Assembly: GCA_030386875.1 (NCBI GenBank)
Contig: CM059568.1
Location: 30,870,120 to 30,934,119, forward strand
DNA from: Morinoia aosen
Taxonomy: Eukaryota; Arthropoda; Malacostraca; Amphipoda; Talitridae
Direction of reading: 5' to 3'
DNA: 64,000 bases
The notes under the pieces are model-generated. The model made no database searches. It worked only from the letters and a program-made list of their open reading frames with translations, and had not been told where the DNA came from. The stretch's first letter is position 1; each line of letters starts with the position of its first letter. Made by a program: the position numbers and the translations under genes. Shown here piece after piece: positions 44,967 to 58,135 of this stretch.

Positions 44967-47636
44967 TGTAGCATATCGCTACAAAGCGTAAGAATTAGAA
45001 ATTCTCCATTCGCACCCAAATAAATTAATTATTAACATTAAAAATCCTTCTCTAATTAATTATTAATTATTTTCTACTTCTAATTCGTAATCATTGAAGT
45101 TTTTGTGTAAGTGCATGAAATAATAAAAATAACACTCGACATTTTTCGAGAGAGGAGCCCTCTGGTGGCAATACCGCGCGTGGCGTTCCTTTCGAATCAC
45201 AATCTATCGTGCCTTACGAGTTCGTGCATACCGTGTTCGTGTAAGTGAAGAAAATTAGAGTTTAAATAAGAAGTAACCTGGTAACGTATACAAGTGTAAA
45301 TTCCCTGTGTGCATGTCAATTAACTTAAGGATCTGATCATCGTCGTGAATTAAGGATAAACTTAAAAATAGTGCTAAAGCTCTTAGACGGGCGTGTGTAT
45401 TTCGGATGTTACCTCAGCGTGAAATAGCGTAAACATTTGCGTGTCATTTCCAAGTTCACGTGTTGAGACTTCATACTAGATATTCAGCTAACGGCCTTGT
45501 TTTTTTCTTTACTGCAAATTTATATTGCGGTTGCCAGTATCATATCGTGAATTATTCATAAACTGACTCGGGAACGAACGCGGCGGAATTGCCGGCGTTC
45601 TTTGTGGATAGCGTGTCTTTGTTTTTTTTCAAATGGCGGAGAAGACACTGCCGTCTCCTGTCACTACTCCGTGACGATATAATTACACTATAAGCATGTG
45701 TTATAATAGTATTTTCTTTTTTTTTACAAACATACTTGCAGTAGTTTTTTTTCTTAGATATGTTTCAACGCGAAATAATAATTAAAAATGTCTCGTAATA
45801 ATCTCGTATGTTTATAAATTACGAAGGTTATTCATGTATATGCTTGCTAAAGTTTTGAGTTTCATTTTTATAGTTCATACTCTTTAAATCTTGCGTTAAT
45901 CGCATTTATTTCGATATAAATCACCATCACCAAATTAAAATCGAATTTCTCTTACTTTTGCGGCAGAAATACATATCAGCCTCTGCCATCGTAAACGAGT
46001 ACTTCTCGCATAAAAATGCTTCGTGAACGCGCAAGGTTTATTGCAAGTGGCGACGCACAGATTGCCGTCGCGTGTAGGATTTTTGCGATTCAAAAATCGT
46101 TCCTTACGCATTTTCGAATAAGGTTCTTTGCAAACATACTAGTAGTAGTTTTTCTCAAATGTGTGACGTGTAATAAGTGGGAATGCCTTTTCAAGAATTT
46201 CGTACGAACTAATAGAGTACGCAAATTCTTCATGCACATGTTTGCTAAAGTTTCCCTCGTTTCCTTTTCTTTAATTTCATACTCCTTAAATCGCGTTTAA
46301 TCGCACATATTTCAATATGAATCATTATCAAAATTTAAAGCACCTCTGCTTAAATTTCATGTAAAAAAAATACTTACTAGCACATGCTTTCACGAATACG
46401 TACGATGTATCCGGTGGTTTTATCGCCAATGGTGACGCTTAAAAACCTCCGGGTTAATCGCCGCACTGATTTTCATGTTTTCGTTGCGCATATTTCCCTT
46501 CTGTGCAAGCAAAACGTTTAGTGTTTCCCTTTTCAGTGTGTAGGTTATTCCTTAATTTTTAGTATTGCAAAATGATATTTATTAGTGATTTTTAGTAGGA
46601 TATATATCAATGAAACCTTAGAATTTTTCTCTGTTATTTCTTGTACAGTTATAGAGACGCTCTAGAGTACTTGAAGAAGCATTAATTCTTTTTCTATGAA
46701 ATTCTTAATTGCTGTAATTCTCTTCTTCTGCTTCATGAACCATGTCTTGTTAAGTCCTGTGTTTTTCCATGGTTCCAGGGATTTGATCCCCGATTTCGCT
46801 CTTGGATAATCACTAAAAGTATTAATAAAAATTCTTAAATTTTCTGCCTTGCAGTTAAAGCAAGAGCAGCTGTATAAGAGTTTCTTAATTGATTCTGTCC
46901 TATCTCTTTACTTTTGAGCTTGACGACAAAGAGAACAAATGAAATTAACTAGAGTCAAATCTGTAGGAAGTTCTCGAATTCTGCTGTGTGGGAGTGTTTA
47001 TTAATTGCAATGTTGTGGGACTGTCAGTGGTGGAATTTTCCTTGATGTCTCCTTGGACCGTTCATCCAGCGTATTGGACTCTTTGCAGGACTGCTACGTC
47101 ATCGCCACACACCACTCGCAACAACTTCCCCTGGGTCTTGCTTTGCCTCAACTTGACTGATTTGGCCTTCAACTCCCCAGGCATTTCCATAGTGGGATTG
47201 ACTTTGTTGGATTTAGTTATCACTTAACTGGTTCTCACTGAACTGGTTTTACTTGAACTGGCCCGACCTTAGCTGGCCTCATCTTACCAGTCTATACTTG
47301 CCTGGCCCCAACTCAATCAAAATCGCTCACCCCCAACGTCACGGTTCCCTCAAAGTCTATATGCTGGGCTCTTAAATCATTTGCAACCCCACACACACAC
47401 ACACACACACGGTCGACTCCAGCACTTCTCCAGGAGCCTCCCGACTGCCCGGAATGCAAACCCTCTTCTAGCCAAGTTCATCGGTGGTTCAAGACTCGGC
47501 GGCCCTCTCCGGTTTCCTTCCAATATATACCCAAAAAGCTGAGTCCAAAGTGCCTTATTATCCTCCTCATAATTTTTTCCCAGATGCTTGTCGAGGTTTG
47601 TAAGGACTGGCTATACCCCGCGGCCAGATCCTAACA
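44967..47636 (+). repeat. 3' LTR of the Gypsy element
   Basis: 2670 bp, the same length as the 5' LTR. Differences noticed include a 2-bp deletion near 45567 (ctgactcggg against ctgacgatcggg), a longer T run at 45718, a longer CA run at 47391 and a few substitutions near the start. Near-identity marks a recent insertion. Confidence 0.92.
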
Positions 47637-47780
47637 TAAGCTACTATTATTGTAGCCATATAGGGGGTGATTGCCTCGTCTATTATTTCTTGCGATCATT
47701 TCTATTTGTTTTTCTTCTTTTTTGTGCTTTTTTGGTGATCTTGTTGATTTGTACCACTGTTAATCGGTGTGTTAGCTGCT

Positions 47781-49442
47781 ATGCCCCCCCCTGAGCGGGG
47801 GAGGGGGGCTGGGGGTGGTCGTGGAGGACAGGGTAGTCGACCACCCCGCGCCCCTTTTCTCCAGCCTTCGGGCCGTTCCACCTCAAGGACTAGATCTGAT
47901 TCCTTTTCTGGAAAGTCCGGGCCGGCTTCTGCGCCACCGACTATTTTACACCCTCCAGAACCGCTGACGGCCTCCTTTCCGAATCCTCGACCAGCTAAAA
48001 CACCAACATATCGTGTCCAACTTAAGACCATTGACATCTCTAAGCAGACAGACAAAGCAAAAATCTTTGAAGCCACTTTTAAAGAACTAAATGCCCCCCT
48101 CATCCGGCTAACAAGCACCAAAAATGGATTCTATGCTGTGACTGATGATACCAATTCAGTAGATAAACTAACATCTCCTAAGGCCACCCAAGTATTCGAA
48201 AAATTAAACCTGGTTCCAGCAATACCACCTGACCTAAGAGCCAAAAGGACCATATTCGTTCGACAAATTGACTCAGATATTGGTGCGAGACCTACAGACG
48301 AAATAAAGAATGAGATTGAAAATCAAAACAATTGGTTAAAAGTAACAGACATAATCAAAATAAAAAATTACACCCACTTGCTTAAAATAGTGACAACAGA
48401 CACAGTAACAGCGCAAAGGATACTCAGAGACGGTTTCTATATGTTCCATACAAAAATCACATCCCACCAATGCGAACAGGAAGAGTACACCCACATCTTG
48501 ATTTGCTACAAATGTTATAAATTCGAAGATCACCCCACCTTTCAATGCACACAAAGTTCCCAGTTCTGTTCTGAGTGCTCATCCCAGGAACACACATATC
48601 AAAACTGCAATAACACTTTGAAACAATGCCTAAACTGCCAAGGACCACATAGAACACTCGCAGCCAGCTGTCCGTACAGAAAAAACATCGTCAAACTAAA
48701 ACGGGAAGAGGAACAATTGAAAAAACAGCAACAAACTAATAGTACCTACGCTGAAATAGCCAAACAAGCAATCCAACAGACAAATCCACCGCAACACACC
48801 CTAACCCTCACTAACCATACGCATATTAAACTTACAGCCTTAATACTAGAGGCACACATAGCAGCATTAGACAGAACAAAGAAATTTGGCAATATTCTGT
48901 CCCAATCCCTCAGAGACAACTTTGACATAGAGACAACTTTTCCAGACCGAGACTCGACTGCTATTTTCAACTTTTATTATAGAAACAATTAAACACCAAC
49001 CACACAAGCAACTCCTCCTGAACACCACCTAGTGGAAGAAACCATGGATACTCAAACAGAAACAGAATTTGATATAGAGACCGACCTTAGACACAAGAGG
49101 AGGATCAGCGAGGAAACAGAGAATTCAACAATAGTCATAGACAAGAAACATAGCCACCCCATTAAACTGTACCGCAACTTTCAGGACCGATCAACAATAC
49201 CAGAAGAACCAGACGCAGACTGGTTTATATCTGAGCTAAAGAAAGACAATGGAAGCGGGTTAAAATTCTCAGTGCAGGAAATGAGATCAGCGACACTCCT
49301 GGAATACATATTTGTAAAAAGAGTTCAATTTACCCGGATCAAAATAAACATAATACCACACGATCAATTCATAGCGTTGCCCAGACACCAATCAATGATC
49401 ACAGCAACCAAAAAACCTAAAAATATTCCCCCTACAAAATGA
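47781..49442 (+). pseudogene. LINE-A copy 1 ORF1: nucleic-acid-binding protein with three zinc knuckles
   Basis: The ATG at 47781 opens MPPPERGRGAGGGRGGQGSR, a Gly/Arg/Pro-rich start. A central domain (KTIDISKQTDKAKIFEATFK ... VRQIDSDIG) leads to three CCHC knuckles at residues ~240-300: CYKCYKFEDHPTFQC, CSECSSQEHTYQNC and CLNCQGPHRTLAASC. A TAA at 48990-48992 interrupts the frame, which then continues to 49442; copy 2 has a coding triplet at this place. The protein would bind element RNA. Its stop overlaps the ORF2 start as ATGA (49439-49442), suggesting coupled re-initiation. Confidence 0.82.
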
Positions 49443-52181
49443 ATCTACGCAAGTTGACAGTAGTACAACACAACGTACAGTGCTGGAACACTAACAAAAT
49501 AGCCCTAACCAATATCTACAACCACATAGATCCTGACATAATTCTAATAAACGCTCACAGCCTAACAGGAGATAAACATATGAAAATTTTCAACTATAAT
49601 ACTATTTTACGCAAACAATACAAATGAACAACATGCAGGGGCTGCAATTGCAATAAAAAAGAACATTCCAAACAGACTTCATGACAATTTCTACTCAGAC
49701 ATGATGGCAGTCACCGTCGAAACACTTCAAGGACCACTTACAATAGGCACAACTTACACCCCACCGAGAGTCGATTACCTTCACTTTGCAGATTTCCATA
49801 CATTATTCAACAGACCAAACCCGGTATATTTCATAGGCGACATCAATGCATCCCATAGAACCATAGGAAACTCACACAACAACAGAAGAGGAAACCATCT
49901 TCACTACCTGATAGAGAGACAAAAATGTATTCACGTAGGTCCATACTTTCCCACATTGATCACCCACAGAAGCACAACTACACCAGACATTGCTCTACAG
50001 AACCTATTAGCCTACCATAATATCTTTTTTCAACCAGGACCTGTAACACCTTCTGACCATATCCCTATAATAACAACCATAACAGCAAACCCGATTCAGA
50101 TTCCCATCAAACCAAGGAACCAATATCATAGAGCAGATTGGAGGAAGTACAGAGAGCAACTAGCCGTGGTATCCCCCGATATGCAAGAAGAACCGACGTT
50201 AGAGGAAATAGATGATCATCTGGAGAAGTGGACCGAGCATATTCACAGAGCCACAAAAACTGCCATTCCAAATATAACCCATAGAACTATCCCCGGAATA
50301 AAACCTACACCCGAAATACTCCGTACTCAAGTCAGATACCAACATACAATAGATTATATTCACATCAACGGAACAAACAGAGAACTCTATAGACTTCTCA
50401 TCAATCTCAGACGGCAAATACTAAACCTATACAAACAGGCATATGCACAAACTTGGAATACTCTAGTTCAATCATTAGAATTGCAGGAAGATCCTAAGAT
50501 ATTCTGGTCGTCAATTAAGAGAATGATAGGCTACAACAACAAACAAACAATCCCATACCTAATTCATAACAAAAAAGAATTACACACTCCGCAAGAAAAG
50601 GAAATAGTATTCAGACAGCACTGGAAAAACATTTTTACCGAGACAGATGACGACGAAGAATTTGACTCAGACCACATCAATGCAGTAAAGGAACACATGA
50701 CCAATATATCAGAGCAAGTAATACCATTTCATACCGGAAATACCAACAGACTTGACCAACTTCATTTCCCCCCTATAACAATAGATGAGTTAAAACAGAC
50801 ATTGAGATCTTTCAAGCAGAAAGCTCCAGGTCCAACTGGCATAACTACCCTTCAAATAAAAAACCTACCGATTAATATGTTACAATACTTGTTAAATTTC
50901 TTCAATAACTCCATCTCAGCAGGCAACTTCCCAGACAGTCTCAAACACGCCATTATGATTTTTCTCCCAAAACCCTTCACGTCTCAAAAACAGGTGCAGA
51001 ACTACCGACCAATATCTCTATTTGACATCCATGGCAAACTTTTAGATAAGATACTCAACAATAGACTTACAGACCATTTGACCATTAACAACTTATACAA
51101 CAATAGACAGCATGGTTTTAGGAGATGCAGGGGTACCCACACCGCCTTGGCAACGTTTACCGAAACAATAGCAATAAATCTAGCAAATAAATTTACCATA
51201 GACATAGTTCTCAGAGACGTAACCAAGGCTTTTGACAAGGTATGGCACTTAGGATTGGTATCCAAACTCTCACAATCTGGAATTCATCCATTATTTTTAC
51301 GGACACTGGCCGACTACTTAACAGACAGGAGCGCATCAATAAGAATAGGCAATTTCATAGGTCCATCATTTATACTGCAAACTGGGGTACCACAGGGAGC
51401 TTGTTTATCGCCAACATTATATAGTTTCTATACTCATGACATTCCGGAACCAATACCCAATACTGATTACATATGCTTTGCCGACGACATCACCCAAATT
51501 TCTGCTGGCCGTTACACTCCGAACTTTGCAGCACAACAAACACAGCATGCCATACAACAAATTAACAATTTCGAAGCCAGATGGAAAATTTCCACCAACG
51601 TCAAAAAATTTAAGATAATTCCAATCAGCAGAATCAAAACCGCAGACATCTTCATAGAGGATCAACATTTTCCATACTCCAATAAAGGCAAAATTCTAGG
51701 TCTAAACTTTTCAACACATGGATTTTCACCTCAAATAACAATTCGACAGGCAATAGGATTCAGCAACTTGAGCAAACTGTACAGATTTATGCACCTTTCA
51801 CAGATAACAAAACGCAAATTATGCCTATCATTCGTCAGATCAGCACTCATCTATCCAGCTATCCCACTCCACACATTGTCTCCAACTGCCATTTCCAAGC
51901 TACAAAAAGTCCAAAACAAAGCACTCCGGTTCATCACCAATACATCACGCATGGACCGTATCTCTTCTTTATCACTGCATCATCAAGTCGACTTACCTCC
52001 CATAAACCTTCTGCTTCACAATCATGCCAACAGAATATGGGATAATTTACAGCAGTTTGACCAAGACCTATTTCAACAGTTGACATTTCCAGAAGATACA
52101 GCCAATAGCCAAAATTCACGTTTTAAGAGCTCCAAACTTCCAGCATTAGGACCTCCTCCGGAACCAAGATACTTGGAATAA
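49439..52181 (+). pseudogene. LINE-A copy 1 ORF2: endonuclease and reverse transcriptase
   Basis: The start overlaps the ORF1 stop. The endonuclease begins LTVVQHNVQCWN and contains TIGTTYTPPR, YFIGDINASHR and PSDHIPII. RT motifs are KQKAPGPTGITTLQ, QNYRPISLFDIHGKLLDKIL, VLRDVTKAFDKVWH, TGVPQGACLSPTLYSFY and catalytic FADD (51477-51488). One extra base near 49606 shifts the frame after NYNT; the rest (to 52181) is one open frame. No RNase H domain was seen. The product would nick the target and copy LINE RNA. Confidence 0.87.
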
Positions 52182-52200
52182 ATTTTCATCAGCAATCAAT

Positions 52201-52306
52201 GGGGAAGACCGTAACAATTTTCAATTACTTATTTACTTTGTTTTTTGGGGGGTTTTGGCGAGCGGACGGAACGGTCTTCCCCCCACGGGCGGGAAGCCAA
52301 AACCCC
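52201..52306 (+). ncRNA. Conserved 3'-UTR RNA pseudoknot, LINE-A copy 1
   Basis: Helix A pairs GGGGAAGACCGT (52201-52212) with ACGGTCTTCCCC (52271-52282), 12 bp. Helix B pairs GGGGTTTTGGC (52249-52259) with GCCAAAACCCC (52296-52306), 11 bp. The order A5-B5-A3-B3 makes a pseudoknot. The same two helices occur in copy 2 with compensatory changes in helix B. The structure starts 20 nt after the ORF2 stop, where a signal for the element's own reverse transcriptase would be expected. Confidence 0.75.
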
Positions 52307-53420
52307 AAACCACAAACTCAATTTTCAACCAACACTAAATAGTCAACCTCCAAATAATCATTGATCGTTCCGTCCTTACACACAACATATTCATAACCTT
52401 TCAGTAAAAAATCAGACGCCAACCTTACATGTTTCTTATGTCCATTTATGAGGTGGAGCGTCCCGGGAGGGACATGTGGTGGATACGCCGGTAACAAGGC
52501 TACACAGGGGCTTTGTTATAAATATTGTAATATAAAAAAAAAAAAAAAATCTTATGAACATATATATGTATATTTTGTATAGTTTAATTGTATATTGACA
52601 ATTTGGAAATATTAATAGCAATCACACATTTCTAGCTGTAAAATATTTCCAAACTTGTATATATGTTATTGAGTGGAATTTGAAAAAAAAAAAAATATAT
52701 ATATTCTACCCAATACATATGCACGTGTATGTATGAGTGTATGTACAGTAGTTATATATGTAAATCATCAATTTGTAAATATTCATGGCAATCATCATAC
52801 ATATCTTTATGTAATATACTCCTAAACTTGTGCACATATATATATATAAAAAAAAATAAATAAAAAAAAAAATAAAAAAAAATAAAAAAAAATAAATAAA
52901 TAAAAAAAAAATGATGAGAATCATGAAAAAAAAATTATATTGTATATATGTATATGTGTACATTAATAATGTTAGTTTGAAAATACCCACAGCAATCATC
53001 ATACATACCTTTATGTATATTATTCTTAAATCTGTGTAAATGTGTGTAATATAGCTAACTTTTTTGCGAATTAGTCGGATAGGGATGGTTGCATGAGATT
53101 ACCTTGTAGATATAACACAGCCATTAATGTAATATAAGGGTAATATGTATATATAGTTACACCTTATCTATAATATTAGGTAATAGCTACATCGGCACCT
53201 TAGAACTTGATAATTTGTACATACAAAGCCTTGAAAGGTTCCCTTATCTCATACCCCAGGGAAACCTTATATTTAAAATAACGTCAACAGGATCACCAAA
53301 TTAGGCGCTTTTTTTCGCGTCTCTTCCCTCTCCTACTATCCTCTTCCCTTTCGCCTTCTGTTTCTTCTGGCACACTCTGTGCCGAACTCTCTCCTTTTCC
53401 TCTCTTTCCTAATGGCATCG
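52307..53420 (+). other. LINE-A copy 1 3' region, AT-rich
   Basis: Noncoding. An A-rich low-complexity tract lies at about 52846-52935, amid TATATG-type simple sequence. The last ~140 bp (from 'ggatcaccaaatta' at 53291) are conserved in copy 2 (from 59102): 'ttctggcacac', 'cctctctttcctaatggca', then the C run. Confidence 0.6.
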
Positions 53421-53433
53421 CCCCCGCCCCCCC

Positions 53434-53440
53434 AGTTCAG
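53434..53440 (+). other. AGTTCAG target sequence between the two LINE-A copies
   Basis: Seven bases between the C-run end of copy 1 and the GTCACTCC start of copy 2 match the last seven bases of the 9-bp target duplication GCAGTTCAG found at 37153-37161 and 59247-59255. It is what remains if copy 2 inserted at the same target motif. Confidence 0.6.
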
Positions 53441-53721
53441 GTCACTCCGGCAACCATACCGAGTGGATGTCATCTCTCTGTGGTGCGAACGCTCTGCTTG
53501 GAGAAGTGCTTGGTCCCCTTGGATATTTTCGCAAGCATTTTTGACTCCTTTAATTAGATACTTTAGCAATCCGGAAGTTAGAGGTAATAATTCGTATTTA
53601 TTGTAAATAGGGGGTAAGTGCCAATAACTTTTTCTTGTTCTATCTTTACTTTGTTTTCATTTCTTTTTGCATTTTTGGTGTTCTCGGTTGGTTGTCTATA
53701 AAGAGCAAGGTTTTCACTTCT

Positions 53722-55385
53722 ATGCCCCCCCTGACAGGGGGAGGGGGGCGGCGGGTGGTCGTGGCGCCCATGGCAGCCGCCCGCCCCGTGCCCCTCTCAT
53801 TCCAACTCCGACAACTCCATCCGTACGCCCAAGGACATCCTCTGAGTCGAGTAGGTCTGTTTAGGCTTCTGCGCCTCAGACCACTTTCCAACCTCCGGAT
53901 CCGGCACCAGTCAGTTCCAACTTCCGTCCTGCCAAAACTCAAACATATCGAATTCAACTCAAAACCATCGATAGTACCAAACCTACAGACAGAGGAAAAG
54001 TTTTCGAAACTACATTCAAAGAGTTAAATGCCCCTCTGATCCGACTCACCCCAACAAAGAATGGCTACTACGCAGTTACCGACGACATAAACTCAATAGA
54101 CAAACTAACATCTACCAAAGCAACTCAAGCATTCCAAAAGATCAACCTGACTCCGGCTATCCCCCCAGATTTGAGAGCGAAACGAACGGTATTCGTACGA
54201 CAAATAGATTCAGATATTGGAACCAGACCCACAGATGAAATAAAGGAAGAAATTGAAAACCAAAACAGTTGGATTAAGGTGACAGATATTATTAAAATCA
54301 AAAACTACACGCACCTAATCAAAATAGTGACAACTGACACCCTTACAGCGCAACGAATACTACGAGACGGCTTCTGCATGTTTCACACCAAGATAACCCC
54401 ATACCAATGTGAACAGGAACAATACACTCATATTCTCATCTGCTACAAATGCTACAAGTTCGAGGATCACACGACTAACCAATGCACGCAGACGACAATC
54501 ATCTGTTCAGAATGTTCAGCGCAAGATCATACCTTCCAAAATTGTCAGAACACCTTAAAGCAGTGCATAAATTGCCAAGGACCTCACAGAACATTAGCAG
54601 CGGGATGCCCCTACAGGAAAAATATCATCAAACAAAAACGGGAGGATGAACAGTTAAAACAACAACAGCAAAACCAAAGTACATACGCAGAAATTGCCAA
54701 ACAAGCCATACAGCAGACAAACCCACCGCAACATTCACTAACACTAACCAATAGAACACACATCAAACTAACGGCCCTCATTCTAGAAGCTCACATCGCA
54801 GCCCTTGATAGAACCAAAAAATTCGGAGAAATACTATCCAAATCACTTAAAGAAAATTTTGACATTGACACCACATTTCCAGATAGAGACTCAACAGCTA
54901 TTTTCAACTTTTATTATGATAACGTAGATAAAGAAGCTTCAGAACCAACACAAACAATTATTCGTGAACAACCAACACTCGAAACATCTATGGACACCCA
55001 AGCAGAAGATGCAGACCCCGACAATGATCAAAGGCAGAAGAGAAGGATAAGCGACGAAGCAGAAAACTCAACAATATTGATAGACAACAAACATAATGTC
55101 CCAATAAAACTATACCGCAACCTACAAGATACATCTCCAATTCCTGAAAACCCTGACACAGACTGGTATATGGGAGAGCTAAGCAAGGAAAACAATAGAG
55201 GACTTAAATTCGCAGTAGAAGAAATTAAATCAGGAACCCTACTAGAATATATATTCTCAAACCGTGTAAAATTTACAAGAACAAAAATCAACATAATACC
55301 ACCCGAACAATTCCTGGCGTTCCCAAGGCACCAATCACTACACACAGCAGCAAAAAAACCTAAAAAAGTTACTTCCAATAAATGA
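53722..55385 (+). pseudogene. LINE-A copy 2 ORF1: zinc-knuckle protein
   Basis: The ATG is followed by seven C instead of the eight in copy 1, a one-base loss that shifts the frame at codon 3. A TAG at 53862-53864 (after SSESSRSV) is a second lesion. From there the frame is open to 55385: VRQIDSDIG, three CCHC knuckles (CYKCYKFEDHTTNQC, CSECSAQDHTFQNC, CINCQGPHRTLAAGC) and a C-terminal domain with KLYRNLQD. The ORF1 stop overlaps the ORF2 ATG as in copy 1 (ATGA at 55382-55385). Confidence 0.82.
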
Positions 55386-58117
55386 ACATTAGCAAACTAA
55401 CTGTATTACAACACAATGTACAATCTTGGAGCTCCAATAAAATATCTCTATCCAACATTTATAATAACATAAATCCGGACATTATACTCATCAATGCACA
55501 CAATCTGAGAGGGGATAACCACCTGAAAATATTCAATTATAACACCTTTTATGCGAACAAACAAGATGAACCTCATGCAGGAGCTGCAATAGCAATTTAG
55601 AAAAATATACCGTATAAACTACATGATAACTTCAATTCGGACATGCTGGCAATTACGATAGATACAATGCAGGGACCAATTACTATCGGCACAACATATA
55701 CCCCCCCAAGAACAGAATACCTCCACTTCGCTGACTTCCACACACTATTCAATAGACCAAACCCAGTTTATTTCATCGGAGACATAAATGCAGCACATAG
55801 AACAATAGGATATACTTATAACAATAATAGAGGCAAACATTTACACTATTTAATGGAGCGGAACAAATGCATACATATTGGGCCATACTTCCCAACACTT
55901 ATAACTCATAGAAGCACCACCTCACCAGATATTGCACTCCAAAACCCACAGGCCTTTCATAACATACATCTACAACCCGGACCAATCACACCATCTGACC
56001 ACATTCCAATTATAGCAACAATAACAGCAAACCCAATTCAAATCCCGATTAAACCAAGGTATAAATTTCACAGAGCAGATTGGAAAAAATATAGGCAAGA
56101 ATTAACCCGCATTAGTCCTGATCTACAAGTAAACCCAACCCTGGAAGAAATTGATGAGCACCTGGAAAAATGGACAAAACACATACAAGAAGCCTCAAAA
56201 AACGTAATACCAACAATAACCCACAGAACAATTCCTGGCATCAAACCCACTCACGAAACCTTGAGCATCCAGGTACGATACCAACATATACTAAACTACA
56301 TACGCATTAACGGACCATCCAAAGAATTGAACAGTACTCTCTCAAATCTCAGGAAAGAATTACAAAAAATCTATAAAAAGAGCTACATGCAGACTTGGAA
56401 TTCAATAATACAAAAAATAGACCTACAACATGATCCGACAAAATTCTGGAAATCAATTAAAAGAATGATGGGTACAAATAACAAACAAAAAATTCCATAC
56501 TTACAGCACAATACACTCGAACTTCATACACCTGAAGAAAAGGAACCGATTTTTAGACAACATTGGAAAAGTATATTCTCAGAGCAGGATGATGAAGATT
56601 TCGACATTGAACACATAAATTCAATTAAAGAACACATGAACAATACAGCGCATCAAATTATACCATTTCACACCGGCAACTTGAGCAGATTGGACCTACT
56701 ACATTTCCCACCAATAACTTTAGATGAACTTACTCAGACCCTACGACCGTTCAAACAGAAAGCCCCCGGACCATCAGGCATTACCACACTACAATTAAAG
56801 AAATTACCAGAAAATATGCTCAAATAACTTTTGTACATATTTAACAACGCCATATCTGCAGGATACTTCCCAGACAGTCTGAAACATGCCATCATGATTT
56901 TCATCCCCAAACCCCTCACTTCTCAGAAGCAAGTTCAAAACTGTAGACCGATATCCTTACTAGACATACAGGGCAAGCTATTGGACAAAATATTAAACAA
57001 CAGACTCACCAACCATTTAGTCATTCACAACCTGAACAATAGCAGACAACATGGTTTCAGGAAAGACAGAGGCACCCATACAGCACTGGCAACATTCACA
57101 GAAACAATATCCATAAACCTAGCCAACAAACACACAATAGACATTGTACTTCGTGACGTCACCAAAGCATTCGACGAAGTCTGGCACTCAGGATTAATAT
57201 ACAAACTCTCTCAGTCCGGCATCCATTCACTATTTCTCCGCACACTTGCAGATTATTTGACCGATCGAACAGCATCAATCAGGATAGCAAACTACATAGG
57301 CCCTCAATTCACATTAGAATCCGGAGTACCCCAGGGAGCATGCCTATCACCAACATTATATAGCTTCTACACACACGATATCCCTCCACCGTTACCAAAC
57401 TCTGACTACATCTGTTTTGCCGACGACATAACCCAAATTACCACAGGCCGATATTCTCCAGCATATGCAGCCCACCAAACCGAGCACGCAATCCAACAAA
57501 TCAACCAATTTGAAAATAAATGGAAAATATCAACAAACCATAAAAAATTTAAAATCATTCCCATAAGTCGGCATAACACTGGAGATATTTTCATTAACAA
57601 CCAATACCTTCCGTATACAGACAGAGGTAAAGTGTTAGGTCTCAATTTCTCAACCCATGGATTTTCAGCCCAAGTAACACAACGACAAGCAATAGGATAT
57701 AGCAATCTCAGTAAACTATACAGATTTCAGCATCTATCCCTCGATACTAAAAGGAAACTATACTTAGCATTCGTAAGATCAGCCATTACATACCCAACCA
57801 TTCCACTCCATACTATGTCTCCCACAGCCATTTCAAAACTGCAGAAAGTACAAAATAAAGCTCTAAGATTTATAACCCATACAAGGCTTGTGGATAGAAT
57901 TTCATCTAAAACACTGCATGAACAAGTCGATATTCCTCCAATAAACATCCTGCTACACAATCACGCACGTAAAATTTGGGAAAATCTACAACTATTAGAA
58001 CCCGATTTATTCCATCAATTAACGTTTCCATTAGATAGTGCCAATAGCCAAAACTCTCGATTTAAAAGCTCCAAACTTCTCGCATTAGGACCCTCACCTG
58101 AACCCAAATACAAGTAA
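55382..58117 (+). pseudogene. LINE-A copy 2 ORF2: endonuclease and reverse transcriptase
   Basis: A single frame with two nonsense codons: TAG at 55598-55600 after GAAIAI, and TAA at 56825-56827 after NMLK, where copy 1 has Tyr. Motifs are the same as in copy 1: YFIGDINAAHR, PSDHIPII, KQKAPGPSGITTLQ, VLRDVTKAFDEVWH, SGVPQGACLSPTLYSFY and catalytic FADD (57415-57426). The reading frame is otherwise complete. Confidence 0.87.
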
Positions 58118-58135
58118 CCATATCCAACAGCACAT

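Larger units (their letters stand above)
37295..47636 (+). mobile_element. Full-length Gypsy LTR retrotransposon, CsRn1-like
   Basis: Two 2670-bp LTRs (TGTAGC...CTAACA) flank gag, a -1 frameshift site, pol and a polypurine tract. The total length is 10.34 kb. The flanking 4 bp are taaa and taag, an imperfect target duplication. The LTRs differ at only scattered positions, so the insertion is recent. It landed in the 5' UTR of LINE-A copy 1. No env gene is present. Confidence 0.9.
37162..53433 (+). mobile_element. LINE-A copy 1 (interrupted by Gypsy)
   Basis: The 5' UTR begins ggtcactccgg after the target site, is cut at 37294 by the Gypsy element and resumes at 47637. This is shown by comparison with copy 2, where the two pieces are continuous (53441-53640). 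ORF1 and ORF2 follow, then a structured 3' UTR, AT-rich low-complexity DNA and a C-rich 3' end (CCCCCGCCCCCCC at 53421-53433). Without the Gypsy insertion it is about 5.9 kb. Three CCHC knuckles in ORF1 and an endonuclease-RT ORF2 place it in the I/Jockey/R1 group. Confidence 0.8.

Noticed and set aside
52201-52306. HDV-like self-cleaving ribozyme in the LINE-A 3' UTR
   Set aside because: The strand order of the two helices recalls the HDV fold, but the loops are far longer, no P3/P1.1 equivalents or catalytic cytosine context could be placed, and the site is at the 3' rather than the 5' end of the element.
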